The notes under the pieces: generated by a model
What the model saw: the letters and a program-made list of their open reading frames with translations, nothing else
What the model was told of the DNA's origin: nothing
The model's database searches: none
Assembly: GCA_902490445.1 (NCBI GenBank)
Contig: CABUDZ010000075.1
Coordinates: forward strand, 1 to 10,204
Direction of reading: 5' to 3'
Length of the DNA: 10,204 nt
Source: an uncultured Collinsella sp.
Lineage (GTDB): Bacteria; Actinomycetota; Coriobacteriia; Coriobacteriales; Coriobacteriaceae
Made by a program: the position numbers and the translations under genes
Shown here: positions 5,334-10,204 of the stretch, in pieces
How positions within the stretch are numbered: position 1 is the first letter of the stretch
Layout of the letters: the number at the start of each line of letters is the position of its first letter

Positions 5334-5762
5334 CTAGTCCTCGACCTCGACGAGCTCGATATCAAAGTTGAGATCCTTGCCGGCGAGCTCGTGATTGGCG
5401 TCGAGCGTCACGGCCTCGGGCGTCACGTCGATGACCACGGCGGGGACGGGCATGCCGCTCGGCGTGGACAGGAAGAGCTTCATGCCCTTCTCGATCTGCT
5501 CGATATTGGGAACCTGCTCGGCCGGGAAGGTCAGAACCATCTCGGGATTGTGCTCGCCGTAGGCATCGGCAGCAGGAATGTGCACGGTCTTCTTCTCGCC
5601 CACCTGCATGTCGACAACAGCGGCGTCGAAGCCCTTGATCATCTGACCGGCGCCACAGGTGAACTCCAGCGGCTCGCCGCGATCGTAGGAGCTATCGAAC
5701 TGCGTGCCGTCATCGAGCGTGCCGCGATAATGGGTCTTGACCTTCTTGCCCTGGTTGGACAT
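5334..5762 (-). CDS. slyD: SlyD-type FKBP peptidyl-prolyl isomerase
   Basis: This 142-residue protein is an FKBP-fold cis-trans prolyl isomerase with the insert-in-flap chaperone domain of the SlyD/FkpB group. The FKBP part includes VKTHYRGTLDDGTQFDSS (residues 8-25) and GAGQMIKGFDAAVVDMQVGE (37-56). The flap insert spans about 68-120, from AYGEHNPEMVLTFP to VTPEAVTL. The family signature DANHELAGKDLNFDIELVEV (121-140) closes the fold. It should act in the cytoplasm as a folding helper. E. coli SlyD also binds nickel through a long His/Cys tail and aids hydrogenase maturation with HypB; that tail is absent here, the protein ending at VEVED. The start at 5762 is fixed by GGAGG 5 bases upstream. 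It heads an operon with the UreE-like gene. Confidence 0.92.
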   Translation of the reverse strand: MSNQGKKVKTHYRGTLDDGTQFDSSYDRGEPLEFTCGAGQMIKGFDAAVVDMQVGEKKTVHIPAADAYGEHNPEMVLTFPAEQVPNIEQIEKGMKLFLSTPSGMPVPAVVIDVTPEAVTLDANHELAGKDLNFDIELVEVED

Positions 5763-5882
5763 GGAAACCTCCGTGATAGGGGCGGCGCACAACGCGGACC
5801 GCCGTGAACATATGGCGCTAACTATACCCTAGTCATACAATTCAAAGACAGTTTGCAAAGAAACGGTGCAACCGGAGGAACT
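5763..5882. promoter_or_regulatory. divergent promoter region, slyD-type gene and dipeptidase
   Basis: These 120 bases separate two divergent genes and must hold both promoters. Candidates are a minus-strand -10 TATAGT (complement of 5821-5826) for the SlyD-type gene and a plus-strand -10 TACAAT (5836-5841), 41 bases before the dipeptidase ATG. No good -35 was found for either. The ribosome binding sites are complement of 5768-5772 and GGAGG at 5874-5878. Confidence 0.4.
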
Positions 5883-6896
5883 ATGGCATATCCCGTATTT
5901 GACCTACATTGCGACACCGCCGACCGCATCGGCTGGGCCACGCTCGATCTCGACCTGCGCTTTACCGCCGGCACCGACGGTTATTTCCCCGGCGACGAAA
6001 CCCATCCGCAAGATTTCGACCTCATCGAGGGCAACGCCTGCGCCATCTCGCTCGCAAAGATCGGCAACACGCCGTGGGCACAATGCTTCGCCACGTTTGT
6101 CCCCGACGAGATTCCCACCGCTCACGCCGCGCGCTTCCAGGCGCAGATCATGGCGCACATGAGCGGCCAGGCAATGCTCAACCACGACAGCATGGTCAAC
6201 GTACGCAGCGCCGCTGACATTCGCCCTGCGCTCAAAGACGGCAAGGTCGCCTGCATCCATACCATCGAAAACGCCACGTTCTTTGCCGAGGACCCCGCGC
6301 TGATCGAGGTGCTCAAGAGCTTGGGCGTACTCATGTCATCACTCAGCTGGAACGCGCAGGGGCCGCTCGCGAGCGGCCACGACACCCACGCCGGCCTCAC
6401 CGCCGCCGGCATCGAGGCGCTCACGCAGATGGAGCACGCCGGCATGGTGCTCGACGTCTCCCACCTCAACGATGAGTGCTTTGACGAGGTTGTCGCCCAC
6501 GCCACGCGCCCCTTCGTCGCCAGCCACTCCAACTCCCGCGCAGTCTGCGGCGTCAAGCGCAACCTTACCGATGACCAGTTCCGCACCATTCGCGACATGG
6601 GCGGCATCGTCGGCCTCAACTACTGCAGCGAGTTCCTTTCCAACGACGCAACCGACAAAACCGCCGCAGACGTCACCTTCGACCAGCTAGCGGCACATAT
6701 CGAGCACTGGCTCGACCTGGGCGGCGAGGACGTCATCGCGCTCGGCGGCGACTGGGACGGCGCAACTGTGCCCGCCTTCCTCTCCGATGCCAGCAAGATG
6801 CCCGAGTTCCAGAACATGCTCTCCAAGCACTTCGGCAAGACCGTGATGCAGAAGCTCTGCAGCGACAACGCGCTCGCCTTCTTTGAGCGTTATTAA
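5883..6896 (+). CDS. M19-family (renal dipeptidase-like) dipeptidase
   Basis: This 337-residue metalloenzyme cleaves dipeptides and belongs to peptidase family M19, an amidohydrolase-type TIM barrel with two zinc ions. The metal ligands are visible in order: H9 and D11 in FDLHCDT, bridging E129 in CIHTIENATFF, H194 in LDVSHLND and H215 in VASHSNSRA. R219 and the late GGDWDG (288-293, aspartate D290) are also in place. There is no signal peptide, so it is probably cytoplasmic, unlike the mammalian membrane enzyme. It could recycle peptides or D-amino-acid-containing dipeptides; specificity is not readable. I preferred ATG 5883 with GGAGG 4 bases upstream over a TTG at 5853. The metallopeptidase gene follows on the same strand, so a shared transcript is likely, broken by the hairpin at 6915-6946. 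Confidence 0.94.
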   Translation: MAYPVFDLHCDTADRIGWATLDLDLRFTAGTDGYFPGDETHPQDFDLIEGNACAISLAKIGNTPWAQCFATFVPDEIPTAHAARFQAQIMAHMSGQAMLNHDSMVNVRSAADIRPALKDGKVACIHTIENATFFAEDPALIEVLKSLGVLMSSLSWNAQGPLASGHDTHAGLTAAGIEALTQMEHAGMVLDVSHLNDECFDEVVAHATRPFVASHSNSRAVCGVKRNLTDDQFRTIRDMGGIVGLNYCSEFLSNDATDKTAADVTFDQLAAHIEHWLDLGGEDVIALGGDWDGATVPAFLSDASKMPEFQNMLSKHFGKTVMQKLCSDNALAFFERY

Positions 6897-6914
6897 TTTC
6901 GCATCCCTTGAGCA

Positions 6915-6946
6915 GGCCGGCATGCCGAACGGTCGACATGCCGGCC
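6915..6946 (+). repeat. 10-bp perfect hairpin after the dipeptidase gene
   Basis: GGCCGGCATG (6915-6924) and CATGCCGGCC (6937-6946) pair perfectly around a 12-base loop, which can itself form CCG-AA-CGG. It starts 18 bases after the dipeptidase stop. No T-run follows on the plus strand, so it may be an mRNA-stabilising or attenuating structure rather than a full terminator. It also covers an ATG at 6938 that could be taken for the start of the next gene. Confidence 0.5.
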
Positions 6947-6970
6947 CGTCCCCAATCCAAAGGACCGCTT

Positions 6971-7747
6971 TTGACGCAGCAATTTACGATTTCCATATCC
7001 CGACCGGATGGGACGCCCATCCCCGTCGTCGTTACCAAAAAGCGCGTCAAGAACTTCAACCTACGCGTCACATCGAGCGGCGAGGTCCACGCCAGCGCAC
7101 CGATCGGCGCCAGCCGCGAGCGTATCGAAACGTTTGTGAAGCGCAACAGTGCCTGGATTATCAGCCGACTTGCCCAGCGCGAACAACGTCAGGCGACGGC
7201 GCGAGAGCCGCTCAGCCCCTCGTCCATCATTGCACTTTGGGGCAAGCCCATCACGGTACAGGACGCACTCGATCACAACTTTGCATCACCCGCACCGCGG
7301 CCCAAGCAGGCCACCTTCGCAAGTTTTATGGGTACCGACGAGCCAAGTGGGCGCGCGCAGGCAAAGCAGCGCACAGCCCTTGACGGCCTAACGCCCAAAG
7401 AACTCCAGACCCGCATCGACCAACTCTATGCATCCGAGGTCACCGCAGCGCTACGCGACATCGTGCACGCGTACGAAATCGCAATGGGCGTCACCGTGGC
7501 CCGCGTCTCCGTGCGCAGTATGAAAACGCGTTGGGGTTCCTGCACGCCCAAAACCGGCGCCATTCGCATCGCGCGCGAGCTCGCCGCCTACCCCGTCGAA
7601 TGTCTCGACATGGTTGTCGCCCACGAGCTCGTCCACTTGCTCGAGCCAAGCCACAATCAACGGTTTCACGCCCTGCTCAACACATACTGCCCCAACAATA
7701 GAGCACTGTCTCAGCGGCTCAAGCAGCCACCCATAGAGTCGTATTAG
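6971..7747 (+). CDS. YgjP-like zinc metallopeptidase domain protein
   Basis: This 258-residue protein matches the YgjP/WLM-type (M48-like) metallopeptidase family. The N-terminal part (VVVTKKRVKNFNLRV, then EVHASAPIG) is the beta-rich domain that starts such proteins. The C-terminal zinc domain has MKTRWGSCTPKTGAIRIARE and the catalytic AHELVHLLEPSHNQRF, with HExxH at residues 218-222 and a third histidine at 228 within a SHN motif. The peptidase substrate is not known for this family. A low-complexity, Pro/Ala/Lys-containing stretch of roughly 50 residues (about 85-140) separates the two parts and looks like an insertion. I chose TTG 6971 because AAAGGA (6959-6964) is 6 bases before it; an in-frame ATG at 6938 lies inside the preceding hairpin and lacks a ribosome binding site. 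The gene ends 6 bases from the convergent folB. Confidence 0.85.
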   Translation: MTQQFTISISRPDGTPIPVVVTKKRVKNFNLRVTSSGEVHASAPIGASRERIETFVKRNSAWIISRLAQREQRQATAREPLSPSSIIALWGKPITVQDALDHNFASPAPRPKQATFASFMGTDEPSGRAQAKQRTALDGLTPKELQTRIDQLYASEVTAALRDIVHAYEIAMGVTVARVSVRSMKTRWGSCTPKTGAIRIARELAAYPVECLDMVVAHELVHLLEPSHNQRFHALLNTYCPNNRALSQRLKQPPIESY

Positions 7748-7753
7748 AACCGG

Positions 7754-8239
7754 TTAGCGCACGCGCTCGATCTCGACGCCGCAGCTTGCCAGGGGCAGGC
7801 CAACAGGAGCCCACGGCTTATCGAGCTTTATGCGCACACCAAGCAGCGAGGGATAACGGCGCAGCAGCATCTGGGCTGTCCCCTCGGCTGCCGCCTCGAT
7901 GAGCTTAAACGTATGCTCGCGCAGATAGCCATCGACATCGTGGCACACCGAGCCGTAGTCAATCGAGGCGTCCAGGTTATCGTGCTCCCCCGCCGCGCGC
8001 AGGTCGGCATAGAGCACCAGAGAAACGATGAACTTCTGACCCAGCGCGTTCTCCTCGGGATACACGCCATGGTTGGCAAAAACCTCCAGGCCGTCAATGA
8101 CAATACGATCGGCATGGCGCAAATCGTCATAGCTCACGTGAGGCACCGCCGTTGCGGTGGATATTTCGCCCCTTCCACGGCGGGCGAGCTCGGCGCCTTC
8201 GGTCTTGGTTGCATTCTCGGGCAGTTTCTTGTTACTCAA
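7754..8239 (-). CDS. folB: dihydroneopterin aldolase with N-terminal extension
   Basis: This 161-residue protein converts 7,8-dihydroneopterin to 6-hydroxymethyl-dihydropterin and glycolaldehyde in folate synthesis. The FolB domain starts near residue 44 (DRIVIDGLEVFANHGVYPEE). The catalytic glutamate is E63 after GVYP, Y95 lies in IDYGSV, and the catalytic lysine K141 is in KLDKPWAPV. Family members are about 120 residues and octameric. Here some 43 polar, low-complexity residues precede the domain. The start is TTG at 8239, supported by AAGGAG (complement of 8249-8254) 9 bases upstream, so the extension is probably translated. No equally good start exists next to the domain. It is the last gene of the folE-HD-folB run, 43 bases after the HD gene. 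FolP and FolK are not in the window. Confidence 0.93.
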   Translation of the reverse strand: MSNKKLPENATKTEGAELARRGRGEISTATAVPHVSYDDLRHADRIVIDGLEVFANHGVYPEENALGQKFIVSLVLYADLRAAGEHDNLDASIDYGSVCHDVDGYLREHTFKLIEAAAEGTAQMLLRRYPSLLGVRIKLDKPWAPVGLPLASCGVEIERVR

Positions 8240-8282
8240 CGCGATCGTCTCCTTCGTTTAGAACCCCGACCGCGCAAACTAA

Positions 8283-8864
8283 CTACACGCGAATCGACAG
8301 GTTCTTTTTATCATCGCTCCAGTTGCAAGCGTTGCGCGCGGGGCATGCAAAGCAGGCACGCGACGCTTTGTCGGCTGCATAGAGCAGACGCTCAAGCGGT
8401 TGGCTGTTCACGCGCAGCTTTCGATGGCCCAGAATGGCCGTCTTAATGGCTGCGGCATCGGCCGGCTCAAACGCCACGTCATCGGGCATGCCGCCGAGAA
8501 TCGCATCAGCGACGCGTTCGCTTGCAACATCATGGGATATACCCGATTCATACTGTTCATCTTTGCCGATATCGTGAAGAAGTGCTGTGGCGTAGATGAC
8601 CTCGCGGTCAAATTCGAGCTGCTCCTCGAGATTCTTGATCCACATAATGCGCGCGACATCGAGCAGATGGTCAATACCGTGGCGGCAGAAGATGCGCCCC
8701 GATTCCAACTGTACGATGTTGCCCAGGTGCCGCCGGAACAGCCCGTTGGCACAAATGTAATCAATGCGAGGCATGGCACCAAAGGGGGCCAGGCCCGAAG
8801 CCATAAAGCCGCGACGCGACGTCCCCTCATCGGTCTTCGATGTAAAGTCGTTGACGACTCTCAT
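8283..8864 (-). CDS. HD-domain phosphohydrolase with cysteine triplet
   Basis: This 193-residue protein has a metal-dependent HD domain: CRHGIDHLLDVARI (residues 60-73), the HD pair H97-D98 in LLHDIGK, a histidine in ISHDVAS (H111) and a distal aspartate D165 in AADKAS. HD enzymes hydrolyse phosphate esters, often of nucleotides. After the domain comes C171-x2-C174-x5-C180 (CFACPARNAC) followed by NWSDDKKN, which could bind zinc or an iron-sulfur cluster. The gene starts 2 bases after folE and is followed by folB, so it is embedded in a pterin pathway operon and may act on a pterin phosphate; that is inference. The first 30 residues look unconserved, and M31 (MPRIDYICANGL) is an alternative start. 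Domain call is firm, substrate is not known. Confidence 0.85.
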   Translation of the reverse strand: MRVVNDFTSKTDEGTSRRGFMASGLAPFGAMPRIDYICANGLFRRHLGNIVQLESGRIFCRHGIDHLLDVARIMWIKNLEEQLEFDREVIYATALLHDIGKDEQYESGISHDVASERVADAILGGMPDDVAFEPADAAAIKTAILGHRKLRVNSQPLERLLYAADKASRACFACPARNACNWSDDKKNLSIRV

Positions 8865-8866
8865 GG

Positions 8867-9424
8867 TTAGCGGCCCAGCATCCTAAAGAAACGCTCCTCG
8901 AGCGCGGGATCGGTCTCAAAGACGCCGCGGCGAGCAAGCGTCACGGTCTTGGTGCCGGGCTTTTGCACGCCACGCATCGTCATGCACATATGCTCGGCCT
9001 CCATCAACACAATCGCTCCCTGGGGAGCGAGATAATCCATGAGGGCATCGGCAACCTGTGCGCACAGTTGCTCCTGCAGCTGAAGACGGCGGGCATAAAC
9101 CTCAACCGTGCGGGCGAGCTTGGAAAGCCCAGCCACCCGACCGTTAGGGATATAACCAATGGCGGCCTTGCCATAAAACGGCAGCAGATGATGTTCGCAC
9201 AGCGAGTAGAACGTGATGTCGCGCTCGATAACCAAATCGTTCGAAGCGACGGCAAAGGTTTTGGACAGGTGTTCCTCGGCACTCTGGTCCATACCGCCGG
9301 CGATCTCACCATACATACGGGCAACGCGCGCCGGGGTCTCCAGCAGGCCCTCACGAGTTGGGTCCTCGCCTATGCCCTCAAGCAACAGCTTAATGGCGGC
9401 CTCGACTTTTTCCTGATCGACCAT
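8867..9424 (-). CDS. folE: GTP cyclohydrolase I
   Basis: This 185-residue enzyme converts GTP to 7,8-dihydroneopterin triphosphate plus formate, the first step of folate and other pterin synthesis. It is the zinc-dependent FolE type: zinc ligands C76 and H79 are in SLCEHHLLPF, C147 in AEHMCMTMRG, and H78 is the catalytic histidine. GEDPTREGLLETPARV (residues 19-34) is the conserved N-terminal segment, and SKLARTVEVYARRLQLQEQL (101-120) lines the active site. Length fits the decameric bacterial enzyme. The ATG at 9424 follows GAGG (complement of 9432-9435). It heads the run folE, HD phosphohydrolase, folB. No second cyclohydrolase or queuosine gene is seen, so folate is the likeliest end product. 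Confidence 0.97.
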   Translation of the reverse strand: MVDQEKVEAAIKLLLEGIGEDPTREGLLETPARVARMYGEIAGGMDQSAEEHLSKTFAVASNDLVIERDITFYSLCEHHLLPFYGKAAIGYIPNGRVAGLSKLARTVEVYARRLQLQEQLCAQVADALMDYLAPQGAIVLMEAEHMCMTMRGVQKPGTKTVTLARRGVFETDPALEERFFRMLGR

Positions 9425-9490
9425 CTGGGCCTCACTTTTCCGATTTCACGTTCGCGCTATGGTACCACGCCCTCCGGCATCGACCACAAG
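9425..9490 (-). promoter_or_regulatory. candidate folE promoter region
   Basis: The 66 bases between nrdG and folE carry, on the minus strand, a -35-like TTGTGG (complement of 9484-9489) and a -10-like TACCAT (complement of 9459-9464) with a 19-base spacer, then the folE ribosome binding site. The spacing is a little long, so the promoter is plausible rather than clear. Read-through from nrdG is also possible, since there is no hairpin terminator here. Confidence 0.3.
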
Positions 9491-10072
9491 CTACATAGTA
9501 TGGGTCGAATAGACCGGATCATCACGCCAAAGTTCAACCGCATCACAAAGCGCAACGCCCTCGCGCTCAGCACGGGCGCGCGTAGCGTTCATATCGATCA
9601 CGCGCTGGTTGCTCGAACCCCTAAAGCGCAGCGAGATATCGTACAGGTCCTGAACAAACGGGCCGTCCACCAGCATGTCAAGGCAGGCAAGGATGCGGTC
9701 CGTCACCTCGGTATGATGACGACCACCCGGCATAAGCTCCTCGAGCACGTCACCGGTAAAGCACCAAATGGTCTTCCCCGACCCCACTGGATAGGCCGCG
9801 CGAACACGCTCGACAAACTCAACGAGCCCCGCCTGATTCTCGGGCTCCATGGGCTCGCCGCCCAAAATCGTCAGACCATCGATAAAGGGATGGTCGAGGC
9901 TCTCGATAATCTTGTCCTCGACGGCGCTATCAAAGGGCTCGCCCGCAGCAAAGTCCCACGCAACAGAGTTAAAGCAGTTCTTGCACCCGCGACGGCACCC
10001 ACTCACAAACAGAGAAGTACGAACGCCTTCTCCATCAGCAATGTCGAAATACTTAATGTTCGCGTAGTTCAT
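9491..10072 (-). CDS. nrdG: anaerobic ribonucleotide reductase activating protein
   Basis: This 193-residue radical SAM protein creates the glycyl radical on class III ribonucleotide reductase NrdD, enabling DNA precursor synthesis without oxygen. The cluster motif is C26-x3-C30-x2-C33 in SGCRRGCKNC, preceded by IADGEGVRTSLFVSG as in NrdG proteins, and the SAM-binding GGEP is at residues 71-74 (LTILGGEPMEPEN). The start at 10072 is set by GGGAG (complement of 10081-10085) 8 bases upstream and by the family-typical beginning MNYANIKYFDIADGEG; the open frame continues upstream to a TTG at 10189 but runs through an inverted repeat and is unlikely to be translated. Its partner NrdD normally lies just upstream, which would be to the right of the window. 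It points to an anaerobic life style. Confidence 0.94.
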   Translation of the reverse strand: MNYANIKYFDIADGEGVRTSLFVSGCRRGCKNCFNSVAWDFAAGEPFDSAVEDKIIESLDHPFIDGLTILGGEPMEPENQAGLVEFVERVRAAYPVGSGKTIWCFTGDVLEELMPGGRHHTEVTDRILACLDMLVDGPFVQDLYDISLRFRGSSNQRVIDMNATRARAEREGVALCDAVELWRDDPVYSTHTM

Positions 10073-10087
10073 AGGTAACTCTCCCGG

Positions 10088-10171
10088 GAGGCCGGGACAT
10101 ATCATCCCGTCCTCAAACATTCTCGGCCTTCGGCCTGCGAAACTGCGGGCGGGACGATATGTCCCGGCCTC
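10088..10171. repeat. 25-bp inverted repeat upstream of nrdG
   Basis: The 25 bases 10088-10112 pair with 10147-10171 with only two imperfect positions (10104 with 10155, 10110 with 10149); the outer 16 pairs are perfect, with core GGCCGGGACATATC. The 34-base centre holds a smaller hairpin GGCC-TTC-GGCC (10125-10135). An 8-bp direct repeat GGTAACTC flanks the whole at 10074-10081 and 10180-10187. The nrdG ribosome binding site is just outside the left arm. It has no T-run on either side, so it is not a plain terminator. It may be a repeated intergenic palindromic or miniature mobile element, or an mRNA processing hairpin of an nrdDG operon. Confidence 0.65.
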
Positions 10172-10204
10172 ATGCAAAGGGTAACTCAATGCCGGGCATC
10201 ATGC

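Noticed and set aside
5853..5882. A TTG start adding ten residues to the dipeptidase
   Set aside because: It has no ribosome binding site, and the added codons cover the GGAGG that serves the ATG at 5883.
8963..10078. A 371-codon open frame on the plus strand across folE and nrdG
   Set aside because: It is antisense to two confidently identified genes, shows no recognisable domain, and is the type of long open frame that arises opposite GC-rich codons.
10073..10189. Extension of nrdG to a TTG at 10189 giving 232 residues
   Set aside because: The extra residues run through the inverted repeat and do not resemble NrdG; the ATG at 10072 has a good ribosome binding site and the family's usual beginning.
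10172..10204. Possible end of nrdD at the right edge
   Set aside because: The gene is expected here on the minus strand, and two frames end in TGA nearby (10186-10188 and 10170-10172), but too few codons are visible to identify it.

Overview
The window reads as an ordinary chromosomal stretch of a GC-rich, Gram-positive-type anaerobe. The best guess is a gut actinobacterium of the class Coriobacteriia, Collinsella-like. This rests on G/C-rich third codon positions, GTG and TTG starts behind good Shine-Dalgarno sites, an oxygen-sensitive ribonucleotide reductase activase (NrdG), a PerR-type peroxide regulator and the overall gene mix. The genus is inferred from general resemblance, not from a search. 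There is no rRNA, tRNA, CRISPR array, transposase or prophage gene.

Left part, plus strand (1-3793). A 268-base leader carries a perfect 7-bp inverted repeat in front of a LysR-type regulator (269-1171), and a well-formed ribosome binding site with a 17-codon ORF on the opposite strand. Then come ribonuclease HI (1271-1756), a Gfo/Idh/MocA oxidoreductase (1832-2938) followed after 2 bases by an N-terminally extended acylphosphatase (2941-3351), and a PerR-like Fur-family regulator (3413-3793).

Middle part. A minus-strand run 5762-3871 encodes a SlyD-type FKBP prolyl isomerase, a UreE-like protein 3 bases behind it, and a Cof-type HAD phosphatase. A strong 16-bp RNA hairpin lies between the UreE-like gene and the HAD gene. 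SlyD and UreE families both handle nickel elsewhere, so the tight pair suggests metal trafficking, although no urease or hydrogenase gene is visible here. Divergent from this run, on the plus strand, are an M19 membrane-type dipeptidase (5883-6896) and a YgjP-like zinc metallopeptidase (6971-7747), separated by a 10-bp perfect hairpin.

Right part, minus strand (10072-7754). NrdG comes first, then a pterin/folate cluster: folE (GTP cyclohydrolase I), an HD-domain phosphohydrolase with a C-terminal cysteine triplet 2 bases behind it, and folB (dihydroneopterin aldolase). FolE and FolB flank a biochemical gap, removal of phosphates from dihydroneopterin triphosphate. The HD protein between them is the most attractive candidate for an incompletely described function here. 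Upstream of nrdG a 25-bp near-perfect inverted repeat flanked by 8-bp direct repeats looks like a small palindromic or miniature mobile element.

No clearly new multi-gene system is evident. The points most worth following are the folE-HD-folB unit, the SlyD-UreE pair, and the hairpins at 4697-4739 and 10088-10171.
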